A DNA stretch of 64,000 nt. Source: Lasiosphaeris hirsuta. Lineage: Eukaryota; Ascomycota; Sordariomycetes; Sordariales; Lasiosphaeriaceae. A model generated the notes under the pieces. That model saw nothing but the letters and a program-made list of their open reading frames with translations, was not told the origin of the DNA and searched no databases. Numbering within the stretch: position 1 is the first letter of the stretch; every line of letters starts with the position of its first letter. Position numbers and translations under genes: made by a program. Below, in pieces: positions 43,496 to 55,130 of the stretch. The stretch covers positions 3,844,001 to 3,908,000 of the forward strand of contig JAUKUA010000002.1 in NCBI GenBank assembly GCA_030549175.1. Direction: 5' to 3'.

Positions 43496-46267
43496 TTAAT
43501 ATGCTAGCCGCAACTCGAATGCTCTCTGTGTAGTCGTTGTGGGCGATACCATCTCGGACTCGCCGGGAGCGTCGACAACCATTTCCCAGTCCCTTTTGAT
43601 TGGGGAGCCGACTTCGGTGATCTCAAGCGTCATATCTTGCCCTTCAGGGAGCTCCTGAATCACGTCGTCGTCCATCTCAACCTCAAGCCCGCGTGGAAGG
43701 ACATGTACTGTACGGGTGACCTTGGTTGCGTCGAAATTCCACTTGCTGGCAATACGCCCAACAAACTCTCGCACCGTTCTCTGCATCAGGTAGATTGCTC
43801 GATGGAGTTCGCGGGCTGCTGGATTGGCAGGATCTCTCTGGGCGACATAAAAGCAGGCAACCGGTTTGGTTGCTCGCTTGGGCGGTGGCCGATACGCTGG
43901 GTCTACGTCCAGTGCCTCGATCCAATTTGACAAGCCCCCAGTGTCATCAGGTAGCCGGATTTTGGTTGGCTGGGCTGACCCTTGCCTCGTGGAGTGGGTG
44001 CCGGAGCCGGCCTGCTGGTACTCTTGCCATTGCTGCGTTGAACCGCCCACTGAGATCTGGGAGTGAAGCGACAAGGAACTCGGTGACGGCGAGACCAAGG
44101 ATGACCCGGCAACGGAACTTCGTTCGCTCCGCCAAGCGGCACTGTCTCTTGATTCGACCTTGACCAAATCAAGCGAGTCGCCAGGAAGCGAAACTGGGTG
44201 CAAGTCGGGGTCATCCAGCTCGTCACCTCGCAGATACAGTACGCTGACAGGGCGGGTGCTGGTAAACATGTCCTGCAGAGTCTGAAGCTTGAGATGGAGA
44301 TCTTCTTCCAGAGGAATTCGGGCCCCTCCACCGGCGGAGCTAGTCGATGACATTGACCAAGTGCGCTTGTGCTTTTGCACCTTACCGGGTCTCTGGACCC
44401 CGGCCGAGTTCTTGATTTGGACGCCTCCCGACCGCTTCCTCTTGCTGAAGTCCTTCATCCCGCTCTCAGCCTGCGCGATCTGCTGCTTTAGCTTGTCAAT
44501 TGTTTTCCTAACGTGTGCCACGTCGTTTGACAGTTTGCGCTCGGCGCCATGGTCTCGAAACAGCTTGACTTTCCCATAGCAAATCTCAGCCGTGTTGTCG
44601 GAAGGCGGAGGTTGGCCGTGATCGGCAGAAAGGGGGTGTGTTTTGGCGCATAGGCGGACCGGGATTCCCTTCACCCCCTTGGAATGACTGAAATCAGTCG
44701 AGAGGAAGTTGAAGCGGACGGCAATGTTGCATTCGACAGCGCCGTTGACACCCGGGGTCCAGATGACTGAGAACCCGTCAAAAGACGAGGTTTCCAGTTC
44801 GATTCGTGTTCGCTTGTCATCGCCTTCCGCAGGTTGCCCAGCCTCGACATACTCAACGGCCTGTAATTTCCCTCCTCTTTGGTGAGCCTCGTTGGTACCG
44901 CGTCCTTCCTTCCACAAGCTCCAGCACACCCCGGGCCTCTGTCGCTGCTGCTCGTCCTCGAACGAGACACGCACGAAGGTCCTGAAACGTGTACCAGGTG
45001 CAATTGGTAGAGTAGGGGCCGTATCGACAACGGATAGAGAATAGGCCTGACCTTTATTGAGATATGTCACAGGGATCTCATCCGCATGCTTGATCATGGC
45101 GGTAGGAGCGTTCAATGCCGTATGAAAGCGAAACTTTTCGGCTGATGCCGGAAGGGGGATGCTCATAGACATGCCAAACTGCCTTGCTTGGTAGTTCATC
45201 ATTGGGGAATGATGTCCTTGAAAGTTACCATCAATAGACCCCAGCCTCTCATCTGCGGGGTCCGAATCCATAGGAGACCCGTCCTGGTCCATTGTCTCGT
45301 ATCCCGTGTCTTGGTGAACGAAGGAAGACGGGGCGAATGATGGCTGAGGCTGCGGCGGCTGGATGAAGGGGTTGAAGTGTTGGAAGGAGTGAGGGTGGAA
45401 GCTATGGTGGAAGCCGGCGAGATCCATTGTTGTAGCCCCTGGGTGCGCGCCGCCCTCAGTCGTTGGCATTGATAGTGGTGTCCCCAAACCCATCCCTAGG
45501 CTGAGGGACGGGGTGTGCAAGTCGCCAGCCTGAGGATGGTAAAGGGTGTTGGTCCCACCAGGCGTAGGGGTATAGTATCCCGAAGGCTGGTTGGCGAAGT
45601 TGGCAAAGGAGAATGAACCCGGGTCTAACAAAGAAGGCGTGAACCTCCAGGGCTCATTTGAGGCCCGTGGAGTGGGATCTTGATCACGGAACGCTTCATG
45701 GCTTAGGCTGTGGGCTCTATGCGACTATTGTTAGTAATTGACCTTTACTGCACAGGCTTCGCTGGGATAAAACTAGCTCTGCAATTGATGGCTAAGGCAT
45801 CGAGTTTCTTTTGCAAAACCGACGGCACTGTCTCATCACCAAAATTGCTTACAGAAGCAAAAACAGCTTGGTAGTAGAGGAAGTGGGACTATGCTCACGG
45901 CGGAGCCATGCGCCCCGTTATGAAGGACTGAGAGAACGAAAAGAAATGCTAAGAACAACGCACCTCTCCTGTGAAAGTATAGCGACATCGGCTTGACCGG
46001 TGGTCGCGGTGGTGGTCGAAGCAACTACCACGGGTGCTGATGTTGCTGCGGCCACTTCAGGGAATTGTTGTCTGAAATTGGCCAACAGGTCATCTCCGGG
46101 CTTCTGCGAGCTCGTCCTATAAGGGTGGTGTGTTAGCAACATTGGTAGAGTCGGCGCGTGCAAGGTGTTCTCTCGCGACCAGAGAAACGACAGGCGCAGT
46201 TAGTTGGGTGCGAGTCCCGTCGAGGTAATATGGATGGGTGCGCGTGTCCTCACCTTTGACGAAACAT
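43496..46267 (-). CDS. CP2/grainyhead-like transcription factor
   Basis: Three minus-strand exons, 46267-46254, 46116-45964 and 45716-43496, encode 795 aa. Exon 1 has 14 nt (MFRQ plus two bases); introns are 137 and 247 nt. The joined N-terminus reads MFRQRTSSQKPGDDLLANFRQ. A Gly/Pro/His/Gln-rich activation-like region covers about 85-245. The CP2 DNA-binding domain covers about 250-455 (FRFHTALNAPTAM, PVTYLNKGQAYSL, FRTFVRVSFEDEQQRQRPGVCWSLWKE, VECNIAVRFNFLSTDFSHSKGVKGIPVRLCAKT). A linker and a C-terminal ubiquitin-like dimerisation-type region end the protein. Grainyhead-like factors in fungi influence cell-wall remodelling and conidial separation (Neurospora work); that role here is inference. 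Large gene-poor regions flank it. Confidence 0.92.
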
Positions 46268-49200
46268 TGGGCCCGAGAGGTAAGACGATTGTCCGAGGAC
46301 GGTGGGGGCGGAGACGTGTGTGCCAACTCAAGCAGCTTTGTTGTATCTGAGCCTCGACTTCTTTCGTTTGCTTTGCTCCGAATAACCGAAAGGACGACCG
46401 CAGCCGTAAGGGCACTCAAGACGCGGGTCTTTTCGTTGGACTCAAGCTTGGTCGGGGAGCAATGGTGGGGAAGCTCTCGTCTGGGTGTTGCTCCGAGAAA
46501 ATAACCTAAGTGCCAGGTACCAGGTCGCCAGCAGGGAAGAAGGTTCGGCTGTTGAGGTTCGTTCGTTAGATGTGCTGTCGCCAAAGGTAAATGATCGGAT
46601 GAAAGGCTAGACAAGCAGGGTCTGGCGAATCTGGCGAACATGTACGTCAAAAAGGCGACAAAACGAGAGGCGGTAGAAGACAGAAGGAGAGGAAGATGGC
46701 AAGCAATGCGCCAGTAGGGGAAGAGAGCAGATCAGGTAGCCCGGTAGTCTATGGGGGGAGTTTCGCATCTGCACCTAGGCAGTCGGGTGTTGGCCTTGTA
46801 TATACCAACGCGCAGCCGCTAATGCAATCCCCACCATCACTTTAAACAGACGCGAGGCCTATATGTATGGTATAAGGTATGGAGGTAGGGTTGTTCGATT
46901 GCGGCGCACAGGTTGGGGGAGGTGTGTGCTTCCATACCTTTGGCTGTTAAGGGTCCCGTCTTAGACTTGGCCTCGGTGGAGGGCAGGTGGCAGGTGGCAG
47001 ACGGCACGACGGGACAGGACAGGACAGGAGGGTAGGGCGGGACATGTGCGGGCAGGAAAACGGTGTTGGTCTTTGCGTCCTCGCTAGCTCAATGAGGAAG
47101 TGGAGGATGGGATGGAGGGAGAGCGGGGGAGGTGTGGCTGATCTTGTGTTGGACGGACGGGGTGCGCAGAATAATGGTGCATGGAGGATCTCGAGCTGGA
47201 GCTCGACCTACACCGGACTGATATAAGGGACATGCGGGCATAAAGAAGTACGTACAGAGCCGGCCCGGACGGCTGGTTCGCGAGGTCTTTCGTGTATGTA
47301 CTTGCGAATACGACTTGGCGAATGGCGAGGGCAGCGTTTGCAGTCTGCTGCGGCAGATGCAATTACAAAATGCACAGCGAGAACGAAGAGGAAAAAATGA
47401 TGAATCTGGCTAGGTATGGTCGGGGAAGGAGGAAGGGATGTGGGAAGGGGGTGATGGGCGACGAGGTCGCGAGCTATTATTACGACAAGGTTACCTTTCA
47501 CGTAGTTGCGCTCTTCCACTCTTGCGTCGGCAGGCCCCTCCCAGTCCTCTCGACATGGGCAGACATGGGCCGTCGAGGGCGAACATGGGACATTGGTCGG
47601 CCAAGTTGAATTAAGGGCTGGGAACTGCGGGGCTGTCTTAGCAATCATCTCTTTCTGGCACCTAAGTTAACGGCTCCCGCGTGGCTGACCTGAGAACTGA
47701 GCGCCCGCCGGCCGCGGTACCCTGTGTTTGCTGCCGCGCTTCCACTGAAAGGACCTCTTAACGCTGTCACCGAGTCCCAAACTAGAGTCTTGGAGGTTTT
47801 CACGTTCGATTGAGAGAGGTGCTTTGATGTGCACCTTTGGGCCAGCGCTGCAACTGGGTGAGGGGAAGTTGTCCGGCAGAGGACAACCTCCCCCACTGAC
47901 AAGAAACAAAGCCATGGCGCACCCCACGGGTGTGACAGTAGGAGCAAGCCCCAGTTGAGCGCCTCCACGGAGCCTCAGGGCGCCTGCACTCTCATCGACA
48001 AATACCGTTTTGCTAAGCGATGCCGTTTTGGTTTTTTTTTTCTCTTTCCGTCTCGACGAGATTTTTCTTCACCCCAGCTCGGACATGGATGGGACGTCAT
48101 GCCGGGCTCTCGAGCCAAGTCCGCCCCATGCTGCGACTTGTGTATGGCATATTCGAGCAGAGAACATGGGTCATCGAGGAAGCTGTTGCTCAGATTTGCA
48201 AACCCCGCCATCAGCGGGTACCTTTTCGAATTACGAATTGCGAATCACGGATTACGGACATATTTCCACCCACAGGCTTGCCTCTTTACATCATTGCGCG
48301 CTGGCGGCCTATCGTGACTTCTCGTCGGAAGGCATATGACCAGTTTTTGAATGCGAATTATCGGGACCATTAGTGGTGGCTTGCGATGTTGTGCGTGCCC
48401 TAGTTTGGCAAAATCCATTCGACTCATCTCGGCGACCCAGCTCAGTCAAATCATTTGGCAGTTACCCGTTCGGGAATGGTTCATTTGCGCTGACCCGTCC
48501 ACAGGCACTCACATCTACACTACCATGCCGAGCGTGGTATAAGACGGCTTGCTATAAGGCAATTAACAGCAGAAACAAGAGGTTCGGGTAAAGTACCTGT
48601 ACCTGTACATTACCCACCTTTCACCAGGGCCGTCAACGTTGCGACTGTGTGGCGGTGCTGTCCACAGTTCGCCCCCCCCCCCAATCCTACCCATTTCCTT
48701 GTCCTCGCCAGCACGAATGTCGACATTTGGCGATGCCCGTTGGGCCCAGGCAAAAACGGAGAAGGGTTCGTGCAGGGCTTATCCATGGAGCCGCGTTGCT
48801 GTCAACACTCGTGGCTTGTGGCTGGGCATGAACCATTCGCCACAGTTGCCGATGCCGAGAATGGGGGGCCACTTTCAACTTTGGCACTTTTACTCATTCG
48901 TAATAGCAAGAGGCCAACCCGATGGTGTATGAATGTCAGATATGGTAATACTGATTACCAACAGCGTATGTCTCCATTGTGCCCCTAACACGGTTGTGGG
49001 CTTGTGGGCCCGCTCCGCGCTCTGCGTTGTGTCGTCAGCCTTCGGTCGGGCGCCTTCTGGCGATGCCGGAATGCGCCTGCCGATCCAATACGCGCAGAGG
49101 AGAGGATTTAAAATCAGACCCTGAAGCTATAGCTCACATCTCGAGAACGGCAGGGCTTTCTGGCTGTCTGGCATTCGGCAAGAGCTCGTCTTGAGGTCTT

Positions 49201-49441
49201 GTGGCTTGCCTGTCTCGAGATTGCTCAACACGTGTAGGTCGCAGGTTGCAGGCGGCAGGCAGCCTACCAGCCCACCAGCCCACGTTTGACGTTCGGACGT
49301 GCCATCAAGGGCGTTGGAGGTGCGGCCGGAATGTGGACGGCCCTTGCTCCCAACCGAGGCTAGCCTTGCAGGGATCCACATCCCTGCACCAGCACGCAGA
49401 TGGAACGCACGCAGTGCAGCGGCGCGAAACACGCATAGATA

Positions 49442-49449
49442 TGACGTCA
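49442..49449. promoter_or_regulatory. perfect CRE palindrome TGACGTCA
   Basis: An ATF/CREB-type bZIP site by sequence. Its last base is the A of the ATG of the small ORF at 49449. Confidence 0.4.
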
Positions 49450-49742
49450 TGGCTGCACTTTTTTTGCTCCTGCCCCTCTTTCTCGCAATCGAATCACGGC
49501 CGTCTGTCGCATGCCATCCTTCGGTCGCCCTTGAGCGCAAAGCCGAAGAAGGTATCTGCTGCGCCCGCTGTCTGTGGCAGGCGCTGGATAGCGGCATCAG
49601 ATTGTCGAACCCATTCGCGTTGATCTCCAAGGAACAACATCGTATGATCCGGGGGATCCTTTCTCCTTCAGGCCCCCCAGTCCCGACTGTCGGTCTTCTC
49701 GAAGCCTTCTGGAGCACAGGCATTACAACCCGGGATCATTGA
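49449..49742 (+). CDS. possible small secreted Cys-containing protein
   Basis: A 97-codon frame starts with a hydrophobic, signal-peptide-like stretch (MAALFLLLPLFLAIESRPSVA) followed by a chain with four cysteines (C22 and the CC and C of ICCARC). This is only a candidate: composition is otherwise unremarkable, a longer frame lies on the opposite strand, and no intron or TATA supports it. Confidence 0.2.
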   Translation: MAALFLLLPLFLAIESRPSVACHPSVALERKAEEGICCARCLWQALDSGIRLSNPFALISKEQHRMIRGILSPSGPPVPTVGLLEAFWSTGITTRDH

Positions 49743-50603
49743 CTCTACACGACCTTGGAGCGACAAATTACTCCCCACTCGCTTATGCCGTGTTACAACC
49801 GATCACATCCACGCTATCAACAAAGATACCGACTGCAAGCAATGGATCTTTGGATGCACGTTGATTTATGTGAGGCTGAGGGCCTGATAGGAGTTCTGTA
49901 AATGTTGGGCAGGCTGCCAATTCATATTTGGACATTAGGCGTCTTGTCCTTACTCAGCCATGGCGGCCCTTCAACGTCTAAACTATCAACCAGACACACG
50001 TGGACTAGCGATTTACGCCGCAGTCCAGTGCAACGGCTCTTCCTAGACACCAGCAATGGCGGCGGGCTTCGGCCGGCGGCCGGGAGTTTCGGGGCACCGG
50101 GAAAAAACTTCGTGCGGAGGATTTCCAGTATTTTGGACGGCACGTCGATATTGCACTACGGGCAGAGCTGCTGATTACCCTGTCAAACCAATGCAGTTTA
50201 ATATCAAGTCTGAATGTCAGCCGCGGTCAAGCAACTTTGATGAAGCAAATCGGCCCCCATAAGCACCATGGATCCAAATGGCGCAGTCCAGGTGATGGTA
50301 TCTAGGCTCGAAATGGGAAACAACATGTCTGACAGGTTGCCGGCAGAGAGCCCCTTCTTAGCTCTTAAGCTCCCGGCATGCAGGTACCCCATCAAAGAGC
50401 GGAAACGCGTCACAGGCGCTTTCGAAAAGCAGGCGAGACACCCAGCTCCCTGGAGCCGAGCAACTAGCAGTGCTGCTGAAAACTAGCCAGTTGTACGGGC
50501 TGTAACGAGTGTGGGTGGTGCTTTCGGAGACCCTCGCAGCTGTGCTTGTTGATGCGCTTTTAAAAGCGGTGAAGCTATTCCGATGTGGCGCGCTGCTGTA
50601 CTA

Positions 50604-50611
50604 TGACGTCA
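50604..50611. promoter_or_regulatory. perfect CRE palindrome TGACGTCA
   Basis: Second perfect bZIP-type palindrome in the large region upstream of the CP2 factor and the Osh gene. About one per 64 kb is expected by chance. Confidence 0.35.
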
Positions 50612-53600
50612 CTGTTTGTAAAGCCACCTCTCCCGCTTTGAGCCTTCACACCCCTTCCCCGTCGATAATCCACCAGCGCAGAGACTTTGCGCCCCCAGGC
50701 CCCCCAAGGCCGAGTGCAGTATTAACCACCACCACAACAACGGTCACAGCTCCAGCGCTGCCACAATACACGCATTCACGCAGAGACGGAAAGGCGCCCA
50801 CAAACCAACCTGGAAGTCAGCATGTCCCGCAAATGAACGCAGTCCCCTCCCAAGAGCGGGAAATCGAAAGGAAAAGCAAGCACACCATGTCGCTACGTGG
50901 CACTGCATTGATCGAGCACCCTACGCTAGACAAGCTATAGACTTGAAACTGCCGCATGAGCCGTCCTGGGCAGACAGCAAAGCTACACACACGATGCCTG
51001 CTTTAGACCCTCGAGCCGCCAATCCGACAGCCCGCTCAGCACACGCTCGCAGGGCATGGAAGGCAGAAGGAGGAATGGAAACTGAGGTTTGAAACGGTTG
51101 GAGATTCACCACCTGGTCATCTGATCAACGGGACGGCACCGCTGCTGTTTTGCCGCGTGGGATGTGCCGAGTCGATGTTGATGCCGCCTACGTCATTGTG
51201 TTTCTTTTTGTTTCTTCGTTTGGGGAGAGTTAAGAGAGAGGAAGCGAGTGATTCGAAGCCTATGGGATTGTTGGCAGATTCCCATGCCCGTCTGGTCTCT
51301 TCCCATCAACCACAGTCCTTACCCACCGCATGCATCCCATCTGCCTGTCTCGCCCCATCTGGCTGCTACCTGCGTATGCCTCTTCTCCTCTTTTGCGCAT
51401 CGCACCTCACCCTGGTATAGTGTAGTGAAGGGGAGATAGGGAGGTGCAGATGCATCGCCCGCTCACGGTCACAAAAGAATGCGTAAAACCCGCTGCACAA
51501 TCGGCGGCTTTTCGCTACGCTGTTTGTCTAATGGCTAGCTTGCCCAGTCCAATTCAATTGCTTGAGAAGTCCGAGGCGAAATATGCACAGCAACGGCCCC
51601 CAAGCGGGATATGGGTAGGAAAAGAAAAAAGATGGAGAGAAAATTGGTTACAAACTTCTCTTGTGATAGAACACCGTTACGGCAATGGTCTATGTGTAAA
51701 ATACCTTATCCTTGCGTCATCCTTAACTGCCTCCAATATGAAATGAGGAAAACGAGGACTCGGAGTCTGAGCGGGGTGGGTGAAGAAAGCGGTCTGTCTG
51801 GAAGTGCAGCAGCGTAAATTAGGACAATGCTCCCCCGTGCGCGCAGACCCTTGGATAATGACATCATCGCTCATTACGTGCGTCGCAAGCGCGCGCTGGC
51901 TACCATCCCCGCTGCAGAGAGGTGCTTTGACTGCGACTACAGCTGCTAGCATATGCACCGTGCGAACTGAATGTGCCTCCCGCCCGCGCACGCCCCCCCA
52001 TTTCAAGAGGAATCCCATGGCTCGTTTTTGCCGTGATTTCCCTCTTTTCCCATCCTAGCGAGAGGGGGAAAGGCAGGTATGCATCACCGGCCCCCCAATC
52101 CCTCCCCCTAGTTGGTAGATGTATGTCGAGAAGAGACACACTCTCACCCTACCTTGCCTATATCTGGGAGGCAACACGGGGGCACAGTTTTTGAGGTACG
52201 TCGGGTGTGTTGGAAGCGTGCTCTCACTTGCGGGCTTCTGCCTCGATCACTGCACTGCTCGCAACACGAAGTGATCGCTCGGCCCGTAAGTGCCGGATGG
52301 GATATATAGACAATCGGTTGAATGATATTGGCCACGGAGTCCGCTCCACAAGAGGGCAGAAGTTGGGGGTGAAGGCGTGGGATGGCTGGATGGGTTGCCA
52401 CTGAATTACTTCCATGGGTTATTTGGCTTGGCGCATGGCCGAGTGATAACGCCAAAGCACGGGACGTGGAAGCCTCTTTTTTTCTTTTGGCTTTGCCGGC
52501 CGGGGGGCCTGAAGCCTGTTCAGCTGGATGTTCTATTTCCATGTCGGCTTCGACCGCCTAGCCTGTTGAAATGTGTCTAGAAAATCACTTGCTCTTCTGA
52601 GTCTAGCAATGGAGGGAGATAGGTCCCGAGGTGGTTAGCAGAACGTGCTTATCACTGGGAACTGCTATAACGTGAGGGGCTCCGCTTCACTAGTGTAGAC
52701 TGGATCACAATAAGAGTAGAGTTTGGTGCTATAGTAGTTGCGAACTGTCATATCAGGTATTCATCTCGTCTTCAATGTTTGTACTGACTGCTAACAAAAT
52801 TGCTGCGGCGATGGGGTTGCATTATGTGTGTCGAGGCGTTTTATGATGGGCAACCGTGGGGCTTCAGTTTCGTCATGTTGGGACCCTAGGACCCTATTTT
52901 CCATCTCGCCTCAAGGGTGCGTGGGTGCTTGCCGGTTGCTTCCACCGCTGCAACTAGGGTCTCCCTTGACTTAGCAGTGATCATCGTTGAACACCCATAG
53001 GGGTGAATAGAGGGCGTTCGGTTGGTAGCAGGGCGTCATGAAGTGATCCTGAACCCGCAGATTCAGGGTAGCCAGTTCCTTTCTAGGTTTAGAGTGGTTC
53101 TAAAGAAAGACCTCTTCAGGGAGAACTTCATTCCGCCACAGTTCCGCTTCGCGGATGGGAAATATAAGAAACGCCCCGTTTCCCTTGGGTAGCTAGTGTC
53201 TTGCAAAGGCCAGGGAGAACAACTGCCACATTTCGTACCGTCGTAATTGACCTATCACCATATTGTGGTTGACAACAAAATACTTTGTAAAACACATAGA
53301 TCCAAAGCTGTGAGAGGGCATTCACTGGGTTAGGACTCTAGAAGCCACTACCACTGGCGATGTAGCTATACTACATGTCGGCCAGGCGCCGTCCGGTATG
53401 TGGGCCTCGCACATACAGGCCAGTGATACTCCCTGATGTTTCCCGATGTGTTGGTACGGGTGCCAAATCGCCAGGACCGATACCGACCCTCCTGCAACTT
53501 TACTTCCACATCAAGCACATCATTTATTTTTGGGGGATCGGCAGGCGGGAGATCTGGAGATTGCCTCCGCCCAACCCAATCGTGGCTGGATCGCATAGGT

Positions 53601-55130
53601 CGGGAGCCAGACATGCCAGGAGACGTACATCTGGACCCGGTGCTGCATAGTGATTATCACTATTGCCACTGCCGTCTTCGTATTTCGGGGTCCTAATGCC
53701 GTCTCCTGCCGATCTGGCCGACGTTGGTAACTGGAGGCGAGATGGGGTATATCTAACGTAGTGAAGAGCATACCCTTCCGGCGCGCCGAGTACGCCACCC
53801 CGAGTGGACGGGAATATGCCGATCTGTTGCCTGGTGGTCGTTTCCAATTCACACTGCCCAATGTGCCGGAACCTGCGTGACCATTTGGCAACTTGACACA
53901 CTCTGTATGCAAATTGTCGGAGATGATAGTTGAACACACAAGGGCTGCATTCCCGGCCTGAGTGTCCCCGTCACCTCACCCTTGCTAGTTACTCGCTGGG
54001 CGCCCCGCCAGCTCCGGCTCTCAACAGTTAAATTCGTCCTTGCTAAAAGGGGTAAGATTCGGGACTTGCAATGTGTTCCTAGGTTTAGCACCGGGGTACC
54101 CATCCCGTAAACTCTGAGCCAGCCCTTGGCCCTGCCAGGAACGGGGACCAGAATAAATTGGCAGTGAAGAGAGCAGCGATGAACCCCGCTGTCGACTTGT
54201 CTAAGCATATGCCGAAGGTTTGCTTGGTGTGTGTTAAGAGTGGATAGAAGTTGGCAAGTAAAGCTAATTCATCCCAAAACACGAGTCGGAAACGTCGATG
54301 TTTGAGGCCGGCGTAAGTGCAAAGTACTGTAGAGCACTTCTCCAGACTCAAGATTGGCTGAACAAGCAATGCCCCAATTCGTAGAAAGCTGAACGCGACG
54401 CATTCGGTAAGCTTGCCTCTCAACGCGTTCTCCTTGAAGGTCTGGACCTGAGCTAGACCACGAGGCAACATCAGCATCGTGTGAGCCGGCGCAGCTGGAC
54501 TGGTTATATCGCATCGTTGGTACTCGTGGGCAATTGACTGGCTCCTGATTCGCTGGAACACTTTCGACGGCGGTTCGGAAAGAGTCGCATCGTTTCGGAC
54601 GCTCTCATTCACCTTACCTTTCTTCCACCCCCGTTGGTTTACCTTTCCCTCGTCTCAAGCGACTTGACGTTAGTTTGAAGATTGCGAGATTTACCTTCTT
54701 TTTATCTGTCGTTCAAATTGTCAGAGCGTGCGAGAGGTGTTGCGGTCGAATCGAAGCGAGACGTCGAAGTTTCAGTGGCTACCGCCATACCGCCGCCATC
54801 GGTCGGTCATCTTGTGTTATCAGCCGGCAGCAGCCGCTGGGGTTCTTATCGCAGGTGGCGCTACGGTGCGAGTGCCGCATTGGCCCTGACACTACCACAT
54901 CCTTGGGACTCGAAACGCCGAGACTCAAACCTCCAAGTGGACTCTACTTGCAGTCCCAAACCTCCAACACCTGCAGTCATTTTGCAGCTACGCAAAAACC
55001 ACATTCGACAAACCTGCCAGCTATTTCTATCACCAAAGGGTGCTCCGCCACTACTTGTGAGTCTTTGCCGCCTCTGCATCCCAATCGCCCGCCAGTGTGG
55101 CACGCAGGCCTCCCATTCAGCAACCGAAAT

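Larger units (their letters stand above)
46268..55130. other. 8.9 kb region without convincing genes
   Basis: The region separates the divergent starts of the CP2 factor and the Osh gene, so it holds both promoters. It includes GGCAGGT and GGACA tandem runs near 46985-47035, a C11 run near 48672, two perfect TGACGTCA sites and one small possible secreted ORF (49449-49742). Frames up to 198 codons occur (for example 49127-49723 -, 54085-54612 -) but lack splice support and family resemblance. Confidence 0.5.

Noticed and set aside
43200..43500. possible retroelement or RIP-mutated tract downstream of the CP2 factor
   Set aside because: AT-rich but no terminal repeats, reverse-transcriptase motifs or strong TpA bias could be seen by eye.
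46117..46650. 177-codon minus-strand frame overlapping the CP2 factor start
   Set aside because: It runs through intron 1 of the CP2 factor in a different frame from the conserved N-terminus.
49127..49723. 198-codon minus-strand frame
   Set aside because: Basic low-information composition, overlapped by an equally long plus-strand frame.
54085..54612. 175-codon minus-strand frame upstream of Osh
   Set aside because: No family resemblance, mixed composition, no introns or TATA; consistent with chance in the Osh promoter region.
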